A stretch of 64,000 nt of DNA, taken from Gleimia sp. 6138-11-ORH1 (GTDB lineage Bacteria > Actinomycetota > Actinomycetes > Actinomycetales > Actinomycetaceae). The translations under genes and the position numbers were made by a program. The stretch lies in contig NZ_JANUXV010000001.1 of NCBI RefSeq assembly GCF_024814355.1, positions 682,001 to 746,000 on the forward strand, given 5' to 3'. Positions 35,123-44,996 of this stretch are shown here, piece by piece (within the stretch, counting starts at the first letter, position 1; the number at the start of each line of letters is the position of its first letter). The notes below the pieces were generated by a model. The model was not told where the DNA came from and made no database searches. It was given only the letters and a program-made list of their open reading frames with translations.

Positions 35123-38100
35123 CTACTGTTTTTTCCGCCGTCTTGTTCCGGCGATTAATCCGGCTCCGCCCAGGGCTGCGAAAACTCCGGCTACTCCCGT
35201 AACAGTTGAAAGACCAGTATTGGCTAGGGTTAATTTCGGCTGCATTTCAGTTTTTGTTAAACCTGGCTTAGCTGAGCTTTCTTCTTCCACTATTGCGGCA
35301 GGCTTCTCAACCACTGACAGTGGGTTGGGTAGGACGCAGTGTATTCTAGCTTCAGCTGCCGCGATTTCCTCCCGCATTTTTTGTAAGGAGGCTACCGCTT
35401 CAGCGTGGGTTTCTTTTGCAAGTGCTAAACCAGTTTGCGCTTGATTAAACTGTTCTGCAGCAATTTTCAATGCCTGTTCAGCTTTGAAGAATACTTCTTG
35501 TAAGCCAGGTAGTGCCTTTATCTGAGCCGTTAGCTGTGTCAAGAGTTCGGTTAAACGCGCGTAGGGTTGGGCGGGCGCGTTATCAGCTAATAGACTATCC
35601 ACAGTTTCGTTCTCTAGCTGCTGTTTACGGGTAGCTAACTGCTGGGCCACCGCCTGAAGTTCAACTAACTTTGCCTGTGCAGTTAGGGACGCTTGGTTAG
35701 TTTGGGTCAGTTGCAAAGAGGTTTGTAAAGCATTGGCTTGGGCGCGGGTGAGCGTCGCTTGGGCTGTTTCAACTGCTTTGGTTAGCTCTGCTAACTGTTT
35801 TAGGCGATTAACTTCTGCTGCGCTGGCGGTTTTAGTTTCAGTGCGTTGGGTGCGCGCTTGAGTTGTGCCAGTGATTTGGCGTAGTAAAGCGGCTAAAGCC
35901 GTATTGAGTTTTTCCACATTAGCGAGGGCGGTGTCGTAATCTTTTTGCCTAGCTGCTGCCTTTTCCTCCGCTTTATTACGCGCGTATTTTGCTTCAATTA
36001 ATGCTAGTTTACGCTGTCCCAGTAGGGTACGCTGAGCTGCGACGCGTTGTTTAAGAACTTCCAGGTCAGCTTGACGCTGTGCAATAGTCTCATCAAGTTC
36101 AGTTAAGCGCGGTCCAAGAGCTGTCCGTTCGGATACTAGCTGAGTGCGGAGGGCTTCAAGCCGGGCCAGTTCAGCCTGTGCGTCAGCTAACTGAGCTTGG
36201 GTAGTTTCTAATGCTAAGGCTTTAGCGACGCGGTCTGCCTGCGCGGTTTCCTGTGCTTGCGCGTCAGCTTCAAGACTTTCGTTTAGTTGCCCGGTTGTCT
36301 CCGTTAGTCTAGCTATAGTTGCATCTAACAGTGCTTTTTGTTGATAGAGACGGTTTAACAATTCTTTGTCTTTGAACTTTGTGCCAAGGTTCTGATCAGA
36401 GCCTGGAACCGTAATATCCAAGAGGGGGTTGTCCAACACCTCTGGGGTTGGTAATGGAGGGGCATATGGCTTATCTAAAACCTGGTAAGGCTGTAGGCTA
36501 GCATCACCGTCTTTGAAAATGGAACGCTTAAACTCGTCGGTGGAGCTCATGAAAGAACTGAAAGCAGCTACTTTGAAAGCGTAGGCGCGTGAGCGGTTCT
36601 TGTTGCCCTGCCGGTTATGTCTAATGTCATCTTCTAAAAGCAGCTTGTACTGTGCCATTAGTTCTTCGTAAGAGTTGTAGGTGCGCGTTTCATTTTCGAA
36701 AGTTACGGTCACTGCTTTCATTTGTGCGCGAGCGCGTATCCGGTTTTGTTCGTAGGCGTGCTTACGATACTGCGCTAAAGATGTGAAACCTTCAGATTGG
36801 AAAATCTTCCCCATCAAGAAAGTATCTGGCAAGGTTGGTTGGTTCGCTGCTTTAGCTTCCTCCAGATACTGGTTGGATGTGTATGGTACGAAACCTCTTA
36901 AGTATCCTTTAGCAGCTAAAAGTTCCATTGCATTGCGACGCCAAGCGGTTTCTCCTGTAATCCCCACGGATGATTCTGCAGTGCCGTAAATGGGGTTGAG
37001 AATATGTACAGTTGGGTATCCGTTTACTCCTTCAGGGCCGCGAGCTGGCCCCCGCCCACGGCGCATCATTAAGGATTGTTCAATGAAATCTGAAATGCTG
37101 GTTAAGCCCATATTCGCAATATCTGCGGCAGTGAGTTCGCGCATCCAGTTTCGGCTACGCCCAGTTTCGTCAACGTTCTCAATCCGCATCAGCATTTTCG
37201 CTAGTGCTTCGGGAGTTTGTTGGAGCATGGCTTCTGCTTCTAAGTTATCCAGCAGGTAGATAGCGTCAAAGTATCCCTTGAAATACTGGTCGAAGTCAGT
37301 AAGCGTTTGGAATCTATCGGGCGTCCGATTGTGCAAGTATGGTCCCGTTTGGTTAGAAAAATCGTTTGCCTGGTTGAAACCAAACATTTCAGACCCAAGG
37401 TTTTCAACGTTTTGTAGTAACGACCAAGGGTACATTTCTGGCTGGTTACCTACGCGTGCTTTTTCCCCACCTAAAAAGACAATTCCGTCTAGGTTGTGCA
37501 CCATTTCGTGAGTGTAGGTAAGTACTCCGTGATCTGAAAGCATATCAGCTAAAACCATGAAGGACGCGTAACGGTTAGAATAACCGTAGCTATAGTCGTG
37601 CTCATAGTAGCGTCCCATTGGGCCAAAGAATTCTTCAACTGAGTTAAAAGCTTTTTCTCCATAGCGGGCAGACCAGCCTGGGCCTTTCACCTTATACCCA
37701 CCCCATACGGGGACGTCACGGATTAGTCGTTCTCTCACGTTATTAGGCAAAATCCGATACCACATGTCATAGTAATCGCGGTAAACCTTAGAGTATTTGT
37801 CGATTTTTTCTTTGGTTTGCGCAATGATTGTGGCAATTTCTGCAGGGGTTTCTGTGTCTTTGTTGTAGTACCGTTCAAAAGAGCTTAGTGACATGCTGGT
37901 CATATCAACCATGACGAATACGGTGTCTTCACTTACGGTTAGGATCGGCAGCAAACCGTTCTTAAATTTCTGAAGTTTAAACCGTTCTGAAGCGCGCACG
38001 TCCACGTCAGGGCGTTCTAAAGAACGCGTTTCTACAATATGAGCTTTTGTGGTGGCTTTAAACCAGTCGTCATAGGTCCCAGCGGTAGTGAATTTTTTCC

Positions 38101-41100
38101 TAGCATCGTCTAAAGCATCAATCAGATCGGCATGACCGGTTCCAGGTGCGATTAACGCCGCATAGGTCTTTAGGTTCTCTACTGGGTTGAGGCGCTGGAA
38201 GCTGGAGCCTAACTGAATTAAAGTATCGATCGGGCTGGTGGTATCACCATAGAAGCTGCGTCGGAAGACAAATAGGTCTTTAAGGCTTACCTTATGGAAA
38301 TTAATGTCGTACCACTTATTTACATAAGCTAAGCCAAGTAAGATGGCTTGCTTGTTTTCTAGTATTTTGGTTTCAATCTCTTTAATCCGCGTGGTATCTC
38401 CGGGGAGGATTCCTTCTGCGGCGACCAGTTTATGAATCGTTTCAGTTAGCTGGTCTTTTTGGGTGTTGAAAGTTTTTCGCAGGTAAAGGCGTCCGCGGTA
38501 GTCAGCGTAAACTTCATTGGCAATTTCTTCTTTTGATTTAGCGGGGCGGTTATTTTGCTGTGCTTTATTTACCTCATCTTGATACCGGCGGTTAATCTCA
38601 TTATTTAACTGGTCCTGATTATGCAGCTGAGTGACGTCTACTGCGTCAAACTCTACTGCCTTTAGTTCGGTAGCTATGCTTTCTACCTGTGAGTCGCTCA
38701 TGCGAATAAGTTGCGCGGGCATGTAGCGCACGCCCTCAGGGGTGATATACGCGGTAGTTGTATGCGCTACTGTTCCCTCGCTAATCCCCTCGGGGAGGGT
38801 GAGATTTACAGGGGTAAGCGCACGTTTTTCAACCGTGCCATCCTTGTAATGCAAGATTAAACCGTTAATTGCTGCCGGGTTAGCTAAAGCATCAACAACC
38901 ATAACTCCATCTACAGTTGGGGTTACTGATACAAGCTCACCTAAGAGCGCGTCACTGCTTTCAAGGCGATTAGCTGCTTTGACGATTTCTTCTGGGGAAG
39001 CATAGGGAAGAAGTTTCGCATAGTTTCGGTATGCGGTTAAATGAGTTTCCCGAGCGCCCTCGATATTTAAGTATTTATTGTCTGCTTGCTGATTATTATT
39101 CTCACGTGACTGACGCGGCGCAGCAGGTATTCCCAGTTCTATAAATTTTTCTGGCAGATTGGAAGGATAGAGGGTTTCGAGGACGAATGGCTGTCCCTCA
39201 GAGTCTCCGCTGGTTTCCCAAAAAATCTGGTATAGGTTAGTGAAGGTATGGTGCCAGCCCGCGTCGCCGTGGATTTGCCGGCCGCCCAGAACGCTCATCG
39301 CTGATATCGCGGTATTTACTCTTCCCCCATGGTAGGTGGAACCAACTAAGCCACCAACTTGTCCTTTTCCATTAGGGTTTGAGATGGTACCTCCGGCGTA
39401 GGCTCTGATGATTCGGGCGCCTTGGTTTAGTTGTCCCACTAAACCGCCGATTCGGTTATTGTTAGAACCGTGGCTATTTGTATTCGTGATCTTTACTTCT
39501 ACGGCAGATTCGGTGATGGTGCCACCACCCATACGTCCAACTAAGCCACCCACGTTTGATTGGGCACCGGTATAGGTGGAACTAATTTCGCCGATGAAGG
39601 TGCTTTTAGTTAAGTTCAGTTGAGTGGCGTTAGCTACAATGCCTCCAATGTTTTGTGCTCCGCGGATTGAGCCATCTACTGCCACATTAGTAATCGTGGC
39701 TGGCCCGTTTACCCGCATGGCTAACGCGCCCACGTCAGTACTGCTACTGTCTATCGCCGTTTTTGTCAGCTTCAAATCCTGAACTTGCGCATTTGTACCT
39801 AATGTTTCGAAAAGAGGTTTTGTTAGCCCGATAATGGAATGGTTGGCTCCGTTGAAAGTTCCTGTGAACTCTCCGATTACATAAACTGTGTCAGAAGATG
39901 AAGCTAATTCATCCGCATATACGTCTGCCCCCAGGGTGTAAGAGGCTGCGGGGTTGGCTTTAATTGCTTCAACTAGGCTCTTAAAACTGGTGTAAACATT
40001 ATTCGCGGGTACTACAGTTTTACCTACGCTCACGGTAATTGGATTGCCTCCACTGAGAGTGTCAGGCAAAATGGCGGTTACTGTAAAGGAACTATCGTCT
40101 GCCCGGGTAATGGAAGCAACTTTAAGTGAAACAACGCGCCCATCTGGGAGGGTTTTGCGAAGAGAATATCCGCCTAAGGAAGCTGGTATGTCTTCTAATT
40201 CAATAACTCTTTCACTGACTCCATTTACAGAGCGGTAGAGGGATAAACCCTCACTGAAAAATGCGGGGGAAAGTACTTCTGCTAGTGGTAAAGTACCCGC
40301 TTCGGGAAGTCTTTCCTGTGTTGCAATCTCTGATTCAACTAGTTGTCGTTCTTTTTCTTTCTCAGAAAGTTCGGTTTTATTTTTGGCTAGTTCTTCAGTA
40401 TTTTTTGTAATCCGGTTTGTTAGTTCAGTTATTTTCGTGTCAAGGTCATTAAGTTCAGCAGTTTGGGTGGTAGCTTGCGCAGTTAGTTCTTCGATTTTTT
40501 GTTGCGCAGCTTTAATTTCTTGTTCTAGTTCTTTAATGCGTCCATTTAGCTGGTCGTATGTTTGCTGTGCGGTTTCTTTGTCCGCGATTGCTTGGTTTAA
40601 CAGAGCTTCTAAATTGCGGTAGCGTTCTGAGTTTTCGCCTTCCTCGGCTAGAACTGTTTCCAGTACGCGAGTTTGTTGGGCAACTGCATCTTCGGCTTGT
40701 TGGAGGGTTTGCGTCGCAGTTGCTAACGAGTTTTCTGCGTCGGTTTTGGCTTGTTCCCTGGTTGCCAGGTTTTCTTTTGCTTGAGTCAGTTCTTGGACTA
40801 AAGCGTTTTTCTGTGTTTCTAGTTCAGCTAAAAGTTGTGTGTCAGCTTCGATTTGTGTGGATAAATTACTAATCGTTGATTCTAAAGCAGTGATTCTTTC
40901 GGCCAGTTCTGCTGCGCTGGGAGTCTGTTCCTCTGCCCCATTATTCATGCGGTCAGCGTCGGTGAGGGCTTGGTCGCGTTGTTTTTCTGCGTCGGCAAGG
41001 GCTTTTTCTGCGTCAGCGCGGTTTTGTTTAGCTGTTTTCTCAGCTGCTGAGTGTTTTTCTAAAAGGGCGATAACATCGGCTACGGTAACGGTTTGTTTTT

Positions 41101-41527
41101 CCACTGCTTGCGCGGCGTTTTGGTGAGCGGTTTGATTTTCTTCTTTACGGGCCTGTAACTCTATTTGTGTATTTTCGCGAGTTTTTCTCTCCGTTTCGGT
41201 AGCAACTTTTAGTTGTTGCTGTGCAGTTTGGGTAGTAGTTTCAACGGCCTCTTTCTCATCAGCTAACTGTTTTGCTTTAGTTTCAGCTTCTGTTTGCCTT
41301 GCGTAGTATTCACGGACAGCACGTTCAGCGGCTTCGATTTGTTCTTTGGTTGGCTTTTTTGCATTAGCTACTGGATCTACGCTGCAAAGCAGTCCGTCTT
41401 TATAGAACTTTCCATCAGGAATTTGCCCGTATGCTACGGGGGTGAGTGAAGTGGTGAGCAGTACGCTCATTGCGCCGGTAGCTACCACTGAAGTAAACGC
41501 AGAATTGGTGTTCTTCTGGGAATGCAT
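35123..41527 (-). CDS. Giant cell-wall-anchored M26-type zinc metalloprotease (ZmpA/ZmpB/ZmpC, IgA1-protease-like)
   Basis: The 2134-residue surface protein has an N-terminal secretion signal ending near AYGQ (residue ~35). A Glu/Lys/Gln coiled coil covers about 55-410, and a GLUG-repeat region about 520-750 (IGGIVAN, VGGLVGRMG, IGGLVGQLN, VGGLVGS). The protease domain follows with zinc site H1340-E1341-M-V-H1344 and the third ligand E1364 in LGGEKARVGNQPE; the spacing of 24 residues and the LGG-x-x-x-R-x-G-x-x-P-E pattern match streptococcal IgA1 proteases. A second coiled coil fills about 1750-2085. The C-terminus has LANTG (2101-2105), a hydrophobic helix and RRRKK, a sortase signal. Streptococcal members are anchored from the N-terminal end, so C-terminal anchoring is notable. 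The substrate is unknown; host glycoprotein or immunoglobulin cleavage is inference. Confidence 0.88.
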   Translation of the reverse strand: MHSQKNTNSAFTSVVATGAMSVLLTTSLTPVAYGQIPDGKFYKDGLLCSVDPVANAKKPTKEQIEAAERAVREYYARQTEAETKAKQLADEKEAVETTTQTAQQQLKVATETERKTRENTQIELQARKEENQTAHQNAAQAVEKQTVTVADVIALLEKHSAAEKTAKQNRADAEKALADAEKQRDQALTDADRMNNGAEEQTPSAAELAERITALESTISNLSTQIEADTQLLAELETQKNALVQELTQAKENLATREQAKTDAENSLATATQTLQQAEDAVAQQTRVLETVLAEEGENSERYRNLEALLNQAIADKETAQQTYDQLNGRIKELEQEIKAAQQKIEELTAQATTQTAELNDLDTKITELTNRITKNTEELAKNKTELSEKEKERQLVESEIATQERLPEAGTLPLAEVLSPAFFSEGLSLYRSVNGVSERVIELEDIPASLGGYSLRKTLPDGRVVSLKVASITRADDSSFTVTAILPDTLSGGNPITVSVGKTVVPANNVYTSFKSLVEAIKANPAASYTLGADVYADELASSSDTVYVIGEFTGTFNGANHSIIGLTKPLFETLGTNAQVQDLKLTKTAIDSSSTDVGALAMRVNGPATITNVAVDGSIRGAQNIGGIVANATQLNLTKSTFIGEISSTYTGAQSNVGGLVGRMGGGTITESAVEVKITNTNSHGSNNNRIGGLVGQLNQGARIIRAYAGGTISNPNGKGQVGGLVGSTYHGGRVNTAISAMSVLGGRQIHGDAGWHHTFTNLYQIFWETSGDSEGQPFVLETLYPSNLPEKFIELGIPAAPRQSRENNNQQADNKYLNIEGARETHLTAYRNYAKLLPYASPEEIVKAANRLESSDALLGELVSVTPTVDGVMVVDALANPAAINGLILHYKDGTVEKRALTPVNLTLPEGISEGTVAHTTTAYITPEGVRYMPAQLIRMSDSQVESIATELKAVEFDAVDVTQLHNQDQLNNEINRRYQDEVNKAQQNNRPAKSKEEIANEVYADYRGRLYLRKTFNTQKDQLTETIHKLVAAEGILPGDTTRIKEIETKILENKQAILLGLAYVNKWYDINFHKVSLKDLFVFRRSFYGDTTSPIDTLIQLGSSFQRLNPVENLKTYAALIAPGTGHADLIDALDDARKKFTTAGTYDDWFKATTKAHIVETRSLERPDVDVRASERFKLQKFKNGLLPILTVSEDTVFVMVDMTSMSLSSFERYYNKDTETPAEIATIIAQTKEKIDKYSKVYRDYYDMWYRILPNNVRERLIRDVPVWGGYKVKGPGWSARYGEKAFNSVEEFFGPMGRYYEHDYSYGYSNRYASFMVLADMLSDHGVLTYTHEMVHNLDGIVFLGGEKARVGNQPEMYPWSLLQNVENLGSEMFGFNQANDFSNQTGPYLHNRTPDRFQTLTDFDQYFKGYFDAIYLLDNLEAEAMLQQTPEALAKMLMRIENVDETGRSRNWMRELTAADIANMGLTSISDFIEQSLMMRRGRGPARGPEGVNGYPTVHILNPIYGTAESSVGITGETAWRRNAMELLAAKGYLRGFVPYTSNQYLEEAKAANQPTLPDTFLMGKIFQSEGFTSLAQYRKHAYEQNRIRARAQMKAVTVTFENETRTYNSYEELMAQYKLLLEDDIRHNRQGNKNRSRAYAFKVAAFSSFMSSTDEFKRSIFKDGDASLQPYQVLDKPYAPPLPTPEVLDNPLLDITVPGSDQNLGTKFKDKELLNRLYQQKALLDATIARLTETTGQLNESLEADAQAQETAQADRVAKALALETTQAQLADAQAELARLEALRTQLVSERTALGPRLTELDETIAQRQADLEVLKQRVAAQRTLLGQRKLALIEAKYARNKAEEKAAARQKDYDTALANVEKLNTALAALLRQITGTTQARTQRTETKTASAAEVNRLKQLAELTKAVETAQATLTRAQANALQTSLQLTQTNQASLTAQAKLVELQAVAQQLATRKQQLENETVDSLLADNAPAQPYARLTELLTQLTAQIKALPGLQEVFFKAEQALKIAAEQFNQAQTGLALAKETHAEAVASLQKMREEIAAAEARIHCVLPNPLSVVEKPAAIVEEESSAKPGLTKTEMQPKLTLANTGLSTVTGVAGVFAALGGAGLIAGTRRRKKQ

Positions 41528-42117
41528 TGAGAATCCTTAAAGATGGGATAAAAGGGATCACATTATTAAATTAAAGTCATCTTAATTTTAATGAAAGAAA
41601 GCCCTGTAATCGCAATGAATTTAGTCACGTAAGTGGGTTTGTTTAGCAACTTCCCTATTTTTGCTTTTCGTAAATCTTTTAGGGCTTGTGAAGGTATTTT
41701 TTAAGAACGTTTATATGGTTGAAAAACCGCTAGTTTCCAGGGAAATCTTTAAATTTCTTAAAGGTTATTAGGAAAATTCTCACACCAAAAATGACAGATT
41801 TTTACTGCGCCAGCAGGAAAAATTTCTACCTCATCGCGCCTACCATATAGGCTTTTTGCGGTTTATCAGGTTTTTAAACATAAAAACAATAGGTTGGGGC
41901 AAATCGTATAGGAACTTCCCCGCTAACATAAAAAGGCACTTCAAATACGGTAGCCTGTATTTCAAAATATCCGACGCTCAGCTAAACTTACTATTGCATT
42001 TTTAGCGCCAAAACATAAGTATTTACTACATTTTTCTAACTATCTGACGCTAGAAAATAAAGCTATAAACTTCGATAGAATTTAATAGTCATAAACCCAT
42101 TAATTAAGGAGACAAGT
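41528..42117. other. 590-bp AT-rich divergent intergenic region
   Basis: No coding frame or RNA gene is supported. The stretch separates two divergently read surface-protein genes and must carry both promoters. AAGGAG lies seven bases before the GTG of the LPKTG gene. Candidate -10 boxes (TATAAA near 42064, TAGAAT near 42076) lack a convincing -35. Poly-A/T tracts are frequent, which suggests DNA bending or a regulator-binding region. Confidence 0.6.
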
Positions 42118-43014
42118 GTGAAGAACTTTAAGTTAAAGCTCTCCGCCCTCGGGACAATCACCCTGGTTGGAGTACTGAGCCTAAGCGTTCCAGCAATTGC
42201 GGAAGAAGCAGCTTCCGAAGTAGCCCCTGCATCAGTAGCTACTGAAGCTGCTCCGCAGCCAGAAGCTAAGCCAGCTGCCGAAGAAGCTAAGCCAGCTGCT
42301 GAAGAAGCTAAGGCAGAAGAAAAAGCTGAAGCAGCTCCAGTGGCACAGGCAGACGCACCAGCAGAAGCAAAAGAAGATGCTAAGCCAGCTGCCGAAGAAG
42401 CTAAGCCAGCGGCAAATCAGGCGCTCCAAGTTGAAATGCCTTATTTTAAACTCGTTAAGGAAAAGGCTCGCACTCAGCTTTCCTCATTCCAGTTCATTGG
42501 GCAGCACGCTGACTTGCTAACCCAAAAGGGCTGCCTACTAACTCAGCAGTACGGATACAACAACGCTTCTGCTGTGTACGTAGCAATTAACTGCCCAGGC
42601 GATCCTGCATTCGCTGCAACCATTACCCCAATCGCATTTGGTAACTACGCAGTGGAAAATATCGCTGACGTTAAGCACGTAGTGATTCCACTTCCTGACT
42701 TTGCAGCATACGCAGATAAAGAAGTTGTTGCAGAAAACACTGCAGCAAGCAACGGCATCATGGTTCACAAGCCAGCTAACCCAAGCGTGCCAGTGCCTCC
42801 GAAGCCAAATGTTCCAGCTCCAGTTCCAAACCCAAATACTCCCCCGGCAGTTACTCCTAACCCTGCTCCAAAGGCAGGTGCACCAGCTCCAAAGGCTGCT
42901 GCTCCTAAGCCAGGACAGCTACCAAAGACCGGTGTTGCCGGAACTTTGGCATTAGTTGCTACTGTGATGGGATTAGGCGGATTTGGCGCTCTGCGTCTTT
43001 CTCGCAAAAACTAA
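42118..43014 (+). CDS. LPXTG-anchored surface protein with Ala/Glu/Lys/Pro repeats
   Basis: A 298-residue wall-anchored protein. Signal peptide ends near AIAEE (28-30). A repeat tract of AEEAKPAA-type units spans about 45-105, then a globular part of about 110 residues with two cysteines (KGCLLTQ and INCPGD) that may pair. A Pro-rich stalk (about 225-265) leads to the sortase motif LPKTG at 268-272, a hydrophobic helix and terminal SRKN. The start is GTG with a strong AAGGAG. No family for the globular domain is recognised. It faces the giant protease gene, and a shared surface programme is plausible. Confidence 0.82.
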   Translation: MKNFKLKLSALGTITLVGVLSLSVPAIAEEAASEVAPASVATEAAPQPEAKPAAEEAKPAAEEAKAEEKAEAAPVAQADAPAEAKEDAKPAAEEAKPAANQALQVEMPYFKLVKEKARTQLSSFQFIGQHADLLTQKGCLLTQQYGYNNASAVYVAINCPGDPAFAATITPIAFGNYAVENIADVKHVVIPLPDFAAYADKEVVAENTAASNGIMVHKPANPSVPVPPKPNVPAPVPNPNTPPAVTPNPAPKAGAPAPKAAAPKPGQLPKTGVAGTLALVATVMGLGGFGALRLSRKN

Positions 43015-43020
43015 TCATTA

Positions 43021-43053
43021 AAAAATAGGTGAGGTTTTACCTCACCTATTTTT
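43021..43053 (+). terminator. Intrinsic terminator of the LPKTG gene
   Basis: A 15-bp stem (43021-43035 with 43039-43053) with a 3-nt loop ends in a run of seven T residues. It has a canonical form, and the A/T ends would also allow function on the minus strand. Confidence 0.9.
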
Positions 43054-43083
43054 TTATACCCAAAACTCAGTTATGCACGGGGT

Positions 43084-43115
43084 TCAACCTATCAACCTAT
43101 CAACCTATCAACCTA
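43084..43115. repeat. Four perfect 8-bp tandem repeats
   Basis: TCAACCTA is repeated four times head to tail. The last copy contains the stop codon of the tetR-like gene. Such a short tandem array can gain or lose units by slippage, though here the effect would be limited to the 3' end. Confidence 0.9.
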
Positions 43116-43764
43116 GGCTAGGCTTTTTACCAGGATTTCCTGGTTGTGCCTGTGGTAAAAGCACATGTTCAACACCATCCAAAATAGTGGCAACCATCAG
43201 GTCGAAGTATTGCGCCGACATAGTTTCTTCAAGTTCAGGATTGGCAAGCGGTTTCAGATAGGCTCCGATAATCTGACTTAGCCCAACAGATTTACTCATC
43301 ATTGGTTGTAACCTGGCGAGCATATTTTTTAAATCGTGTGGATCTTCTCTTTGATTTATTGAGCGGAGGTTACGCGCTGCAATAGCTTGGATTATTGCAG
43401 TTGAGATTATCGTGTATGCCAGCGGGGCTTTATCGCCAAAACCTGCTTCCAGTAGTTTATTGTAGGCGGCGTCAAGGGTGGGTAGGAATGTTTCGGTGAA
43501 CTTTCCGCGAGCGAGACGGTCGGTTATCCCGTGGTAGGTAAGTAAAACAGGTCGTAGGTTATGAGCCATCTGAGTGAACCAGTCTTTCCATGCTAATGAC
43601 TGGTCTGGGACGGTAATTTCGGTGAATACCTGATCTACAACTGCATCGCAAAGAGCTTCTTTATTTGCGTAGTAGTGGTAAATGACTGAGGGAACTACGT
43701 CGAGTTCGCTGGCTATATCGCGGATTGACCACCCGCTGATCCCTTGGCTGGCGCTCAGTTTCAC
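43108..43764 (-). CDS. TetR/AcrR-family repressor, N-terminus incomplete
   Basis: The DNA-binding part reads SASQGISGWSIRDIASELD then VIYHYYANKEAL, a typical TetR helix-turn-helix. The C-terminal ligand domain has about 150 residues. The only start in frame is GTG without an SD sequence. Upstream in the same frame the DNA still encodes TetR-like helix 1 (TKELIVQKAVK) but ends at TAA with no ATG, GTG or TTG. Thus the true start seems lost or unusual. It overlaps the 5' end of the divergent MFS gene, its presumed target. Confidence 0.7.
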   Translation of the reverse strand: MKLSASQGISGWSIRDIASELDVVPSVIYHYYANKEALCDAVVDQVFTEITVPDQSLAWKDWFTQMAHNLRPVLLTYHGITDRLARGKFTETFLPTLDAAYNKLLEAGFGDKAPLAYTIISTAIIQAIAARNLRSINQREDPHDLKNMLARLQPMMSKSVGLSQIIGAYLKPLANPELEETMSAQYFDLMVATILDGVEHVLLPQAQPGNPGKKPSLG

Positions 43765-44946
43765 AGCTTTTTGTACTATGAGTTCTTTGGTATCGTTTTC
43801 TTAGCCTATATGGGGCAAATGCTCCTTAATCCCATCATTGCTCCGCTTTCTCGGGAAATGGGGCTTAAAGAGTGGCATATTGGTGCCACGATTTCTTTAG
43901 CAGCTGTAGTGCTCGCTAGTTTAAGTACCTATTGGGGGCGGGCTTCCCAACGCCAAGGCGTGAAAAAGATACTTACAACCGGTTTGTTAATCGCCACTAT
44001 CGCCCTGACTTCATTTGCAGTGATTTCTTACCTGGGGATGAGCCGACAACTAGCAGGAACTGGACTTGTCTTAGGTGTGCTGGCTACACGCGGCTTACTG
44101 TATGGCGCCGGTATTTCTGCGATTGCCCCCACTGCACAGGCTCACTTAGTAACTCACACCTGGGGTGAAAATGGGCGAGTAAAAGCGTTGGGCCTGATCG
44201 GGGCTGCGCAGGGGCTAGCGTCGATTGTTGGGGGGATTATCGGTGGGTTACTCGCCGCCCTCGGTGGATTGTTTCTCCCGCTAATGGTAATGCCACTGAT
44301 TATGCTCACTGGGATAGTTATCTTAGGTTTAAAACTCAAGCCGCAGGGGCAAGCTCGCCTGTTTGCAGAACCCAAACACATTCGTTTTACTGATTCTCGG
44401 GTGGCTCCGTGGCTTTTTAGTGGCTTAGTTTTGTTCTTAGTTTTTGCCTCTATTTCCACTATTTTTGGGTTTACTGTGCAAGACCGTTTCCAACTTTCTG
44501 CTACCAGCACAGCAGGAATTTCTGCACTGTATTTGACTATCATGGGTGTTACTATGATTATCACCCAAGCGGTGATTGCTCCCAAAACTAAATGGAGTGC
44601 GGCTAGGCTTTTACGAGTGGGATTTTCTTTGATGCTGGTGGCTGTGGCGTGTTTGTGGCCGGTTGATTCTTATTTACTACTCACTTTGGCTTGCGTTTTA
44701 CTGGGGTTGGGGATGGGGCTGGCAATTCCCGGTTACAACACGGGGCCTACTTTAGATATGGACGAGGACGAACAGGGAGCTGTTGCGGGGGTTATCAACG
44801 CTAATAATGGGATTGCCTATGCGATTGCACCTTTTGGATCGACTGCCCTGTATGGTTGGTCTGCCACTGCCCCATTTGTTCTTGCCATCATCTTTATCGC
44901 ATTAGTTACGGTTTTCGCTTTTGTCCACCCGGCTTTACGCAAATAA
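43744..44946 (+). CDS. Major facilitator superfamily transporter
   Basis: About 12 hydrophobic helices in 400 residues, with the MFS loop between TM2 and TM3 (YWGRASQRQGVKK) and a Gly-rich TM5. A drug or metabolite exporter is likely from the adjoining TetR gene, but the substrate is unknown. The start is unclear: TTG codons at 43744 and 43774 keep the frame, neither with an SD sequence, and an ATG at 43778 is in another frame that stops after eight codons. Helix 1 is FFGIVFLAYMGQMLL, so translation must begin upstream of it. The 5' overlap with tetR is unusual. Confidence 0.78.
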   Translation: MAGAQFHSFLYYEFFGIVFLAYMGQMLLNPIIAPLSREMGLKEWHIGATISLAAVVLASLSTYWGRASQRQGVKKILTTGLLIATIALTSFAVISYLGMSRQLAGTGLVLGVLATRGLLYGAGISAIAPTAQAHLVTHTWGENGRVKALGLIGAAQGLASIVGGIIGGLLAALGGLFLPLMVMPLIMLTGIVILGLKLKPQGQARLFAEPKHIRFTDSRVAPWLFSGLVLFLVFASISTIFGFTVQDRFQLSATSTAGISALYLTIMGVTMIITQAVIAPKTKWSAARLLRVGFSLMLVAVACLWPVDSYLLLTLACVLLGLGMGLAIPGYNTGPTLDMDEDEQGAVAGVINANNGIAYAIAPFGSTALYGWSATAPFVLAIIFIALVTVFAFVHPALRK

Positions 44947-44996
44947 GACTAAAGCGTTGCGGTAGCAGCTAAGTTTTAAGTTAATGCCTTTATATT

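Noticed and set aside
35220-41126. Several plus-strand frames of 60-105 codons opposite the giant protease
   Set aside because: They are antisense to coiled-coil and protease codons with no SD sites and no family features.
43084-43115. Possible CRISPR-like or regulatory repeat array
   Set aside because: Units are 8 bp without spacers, so it is a plain tandem repeat.
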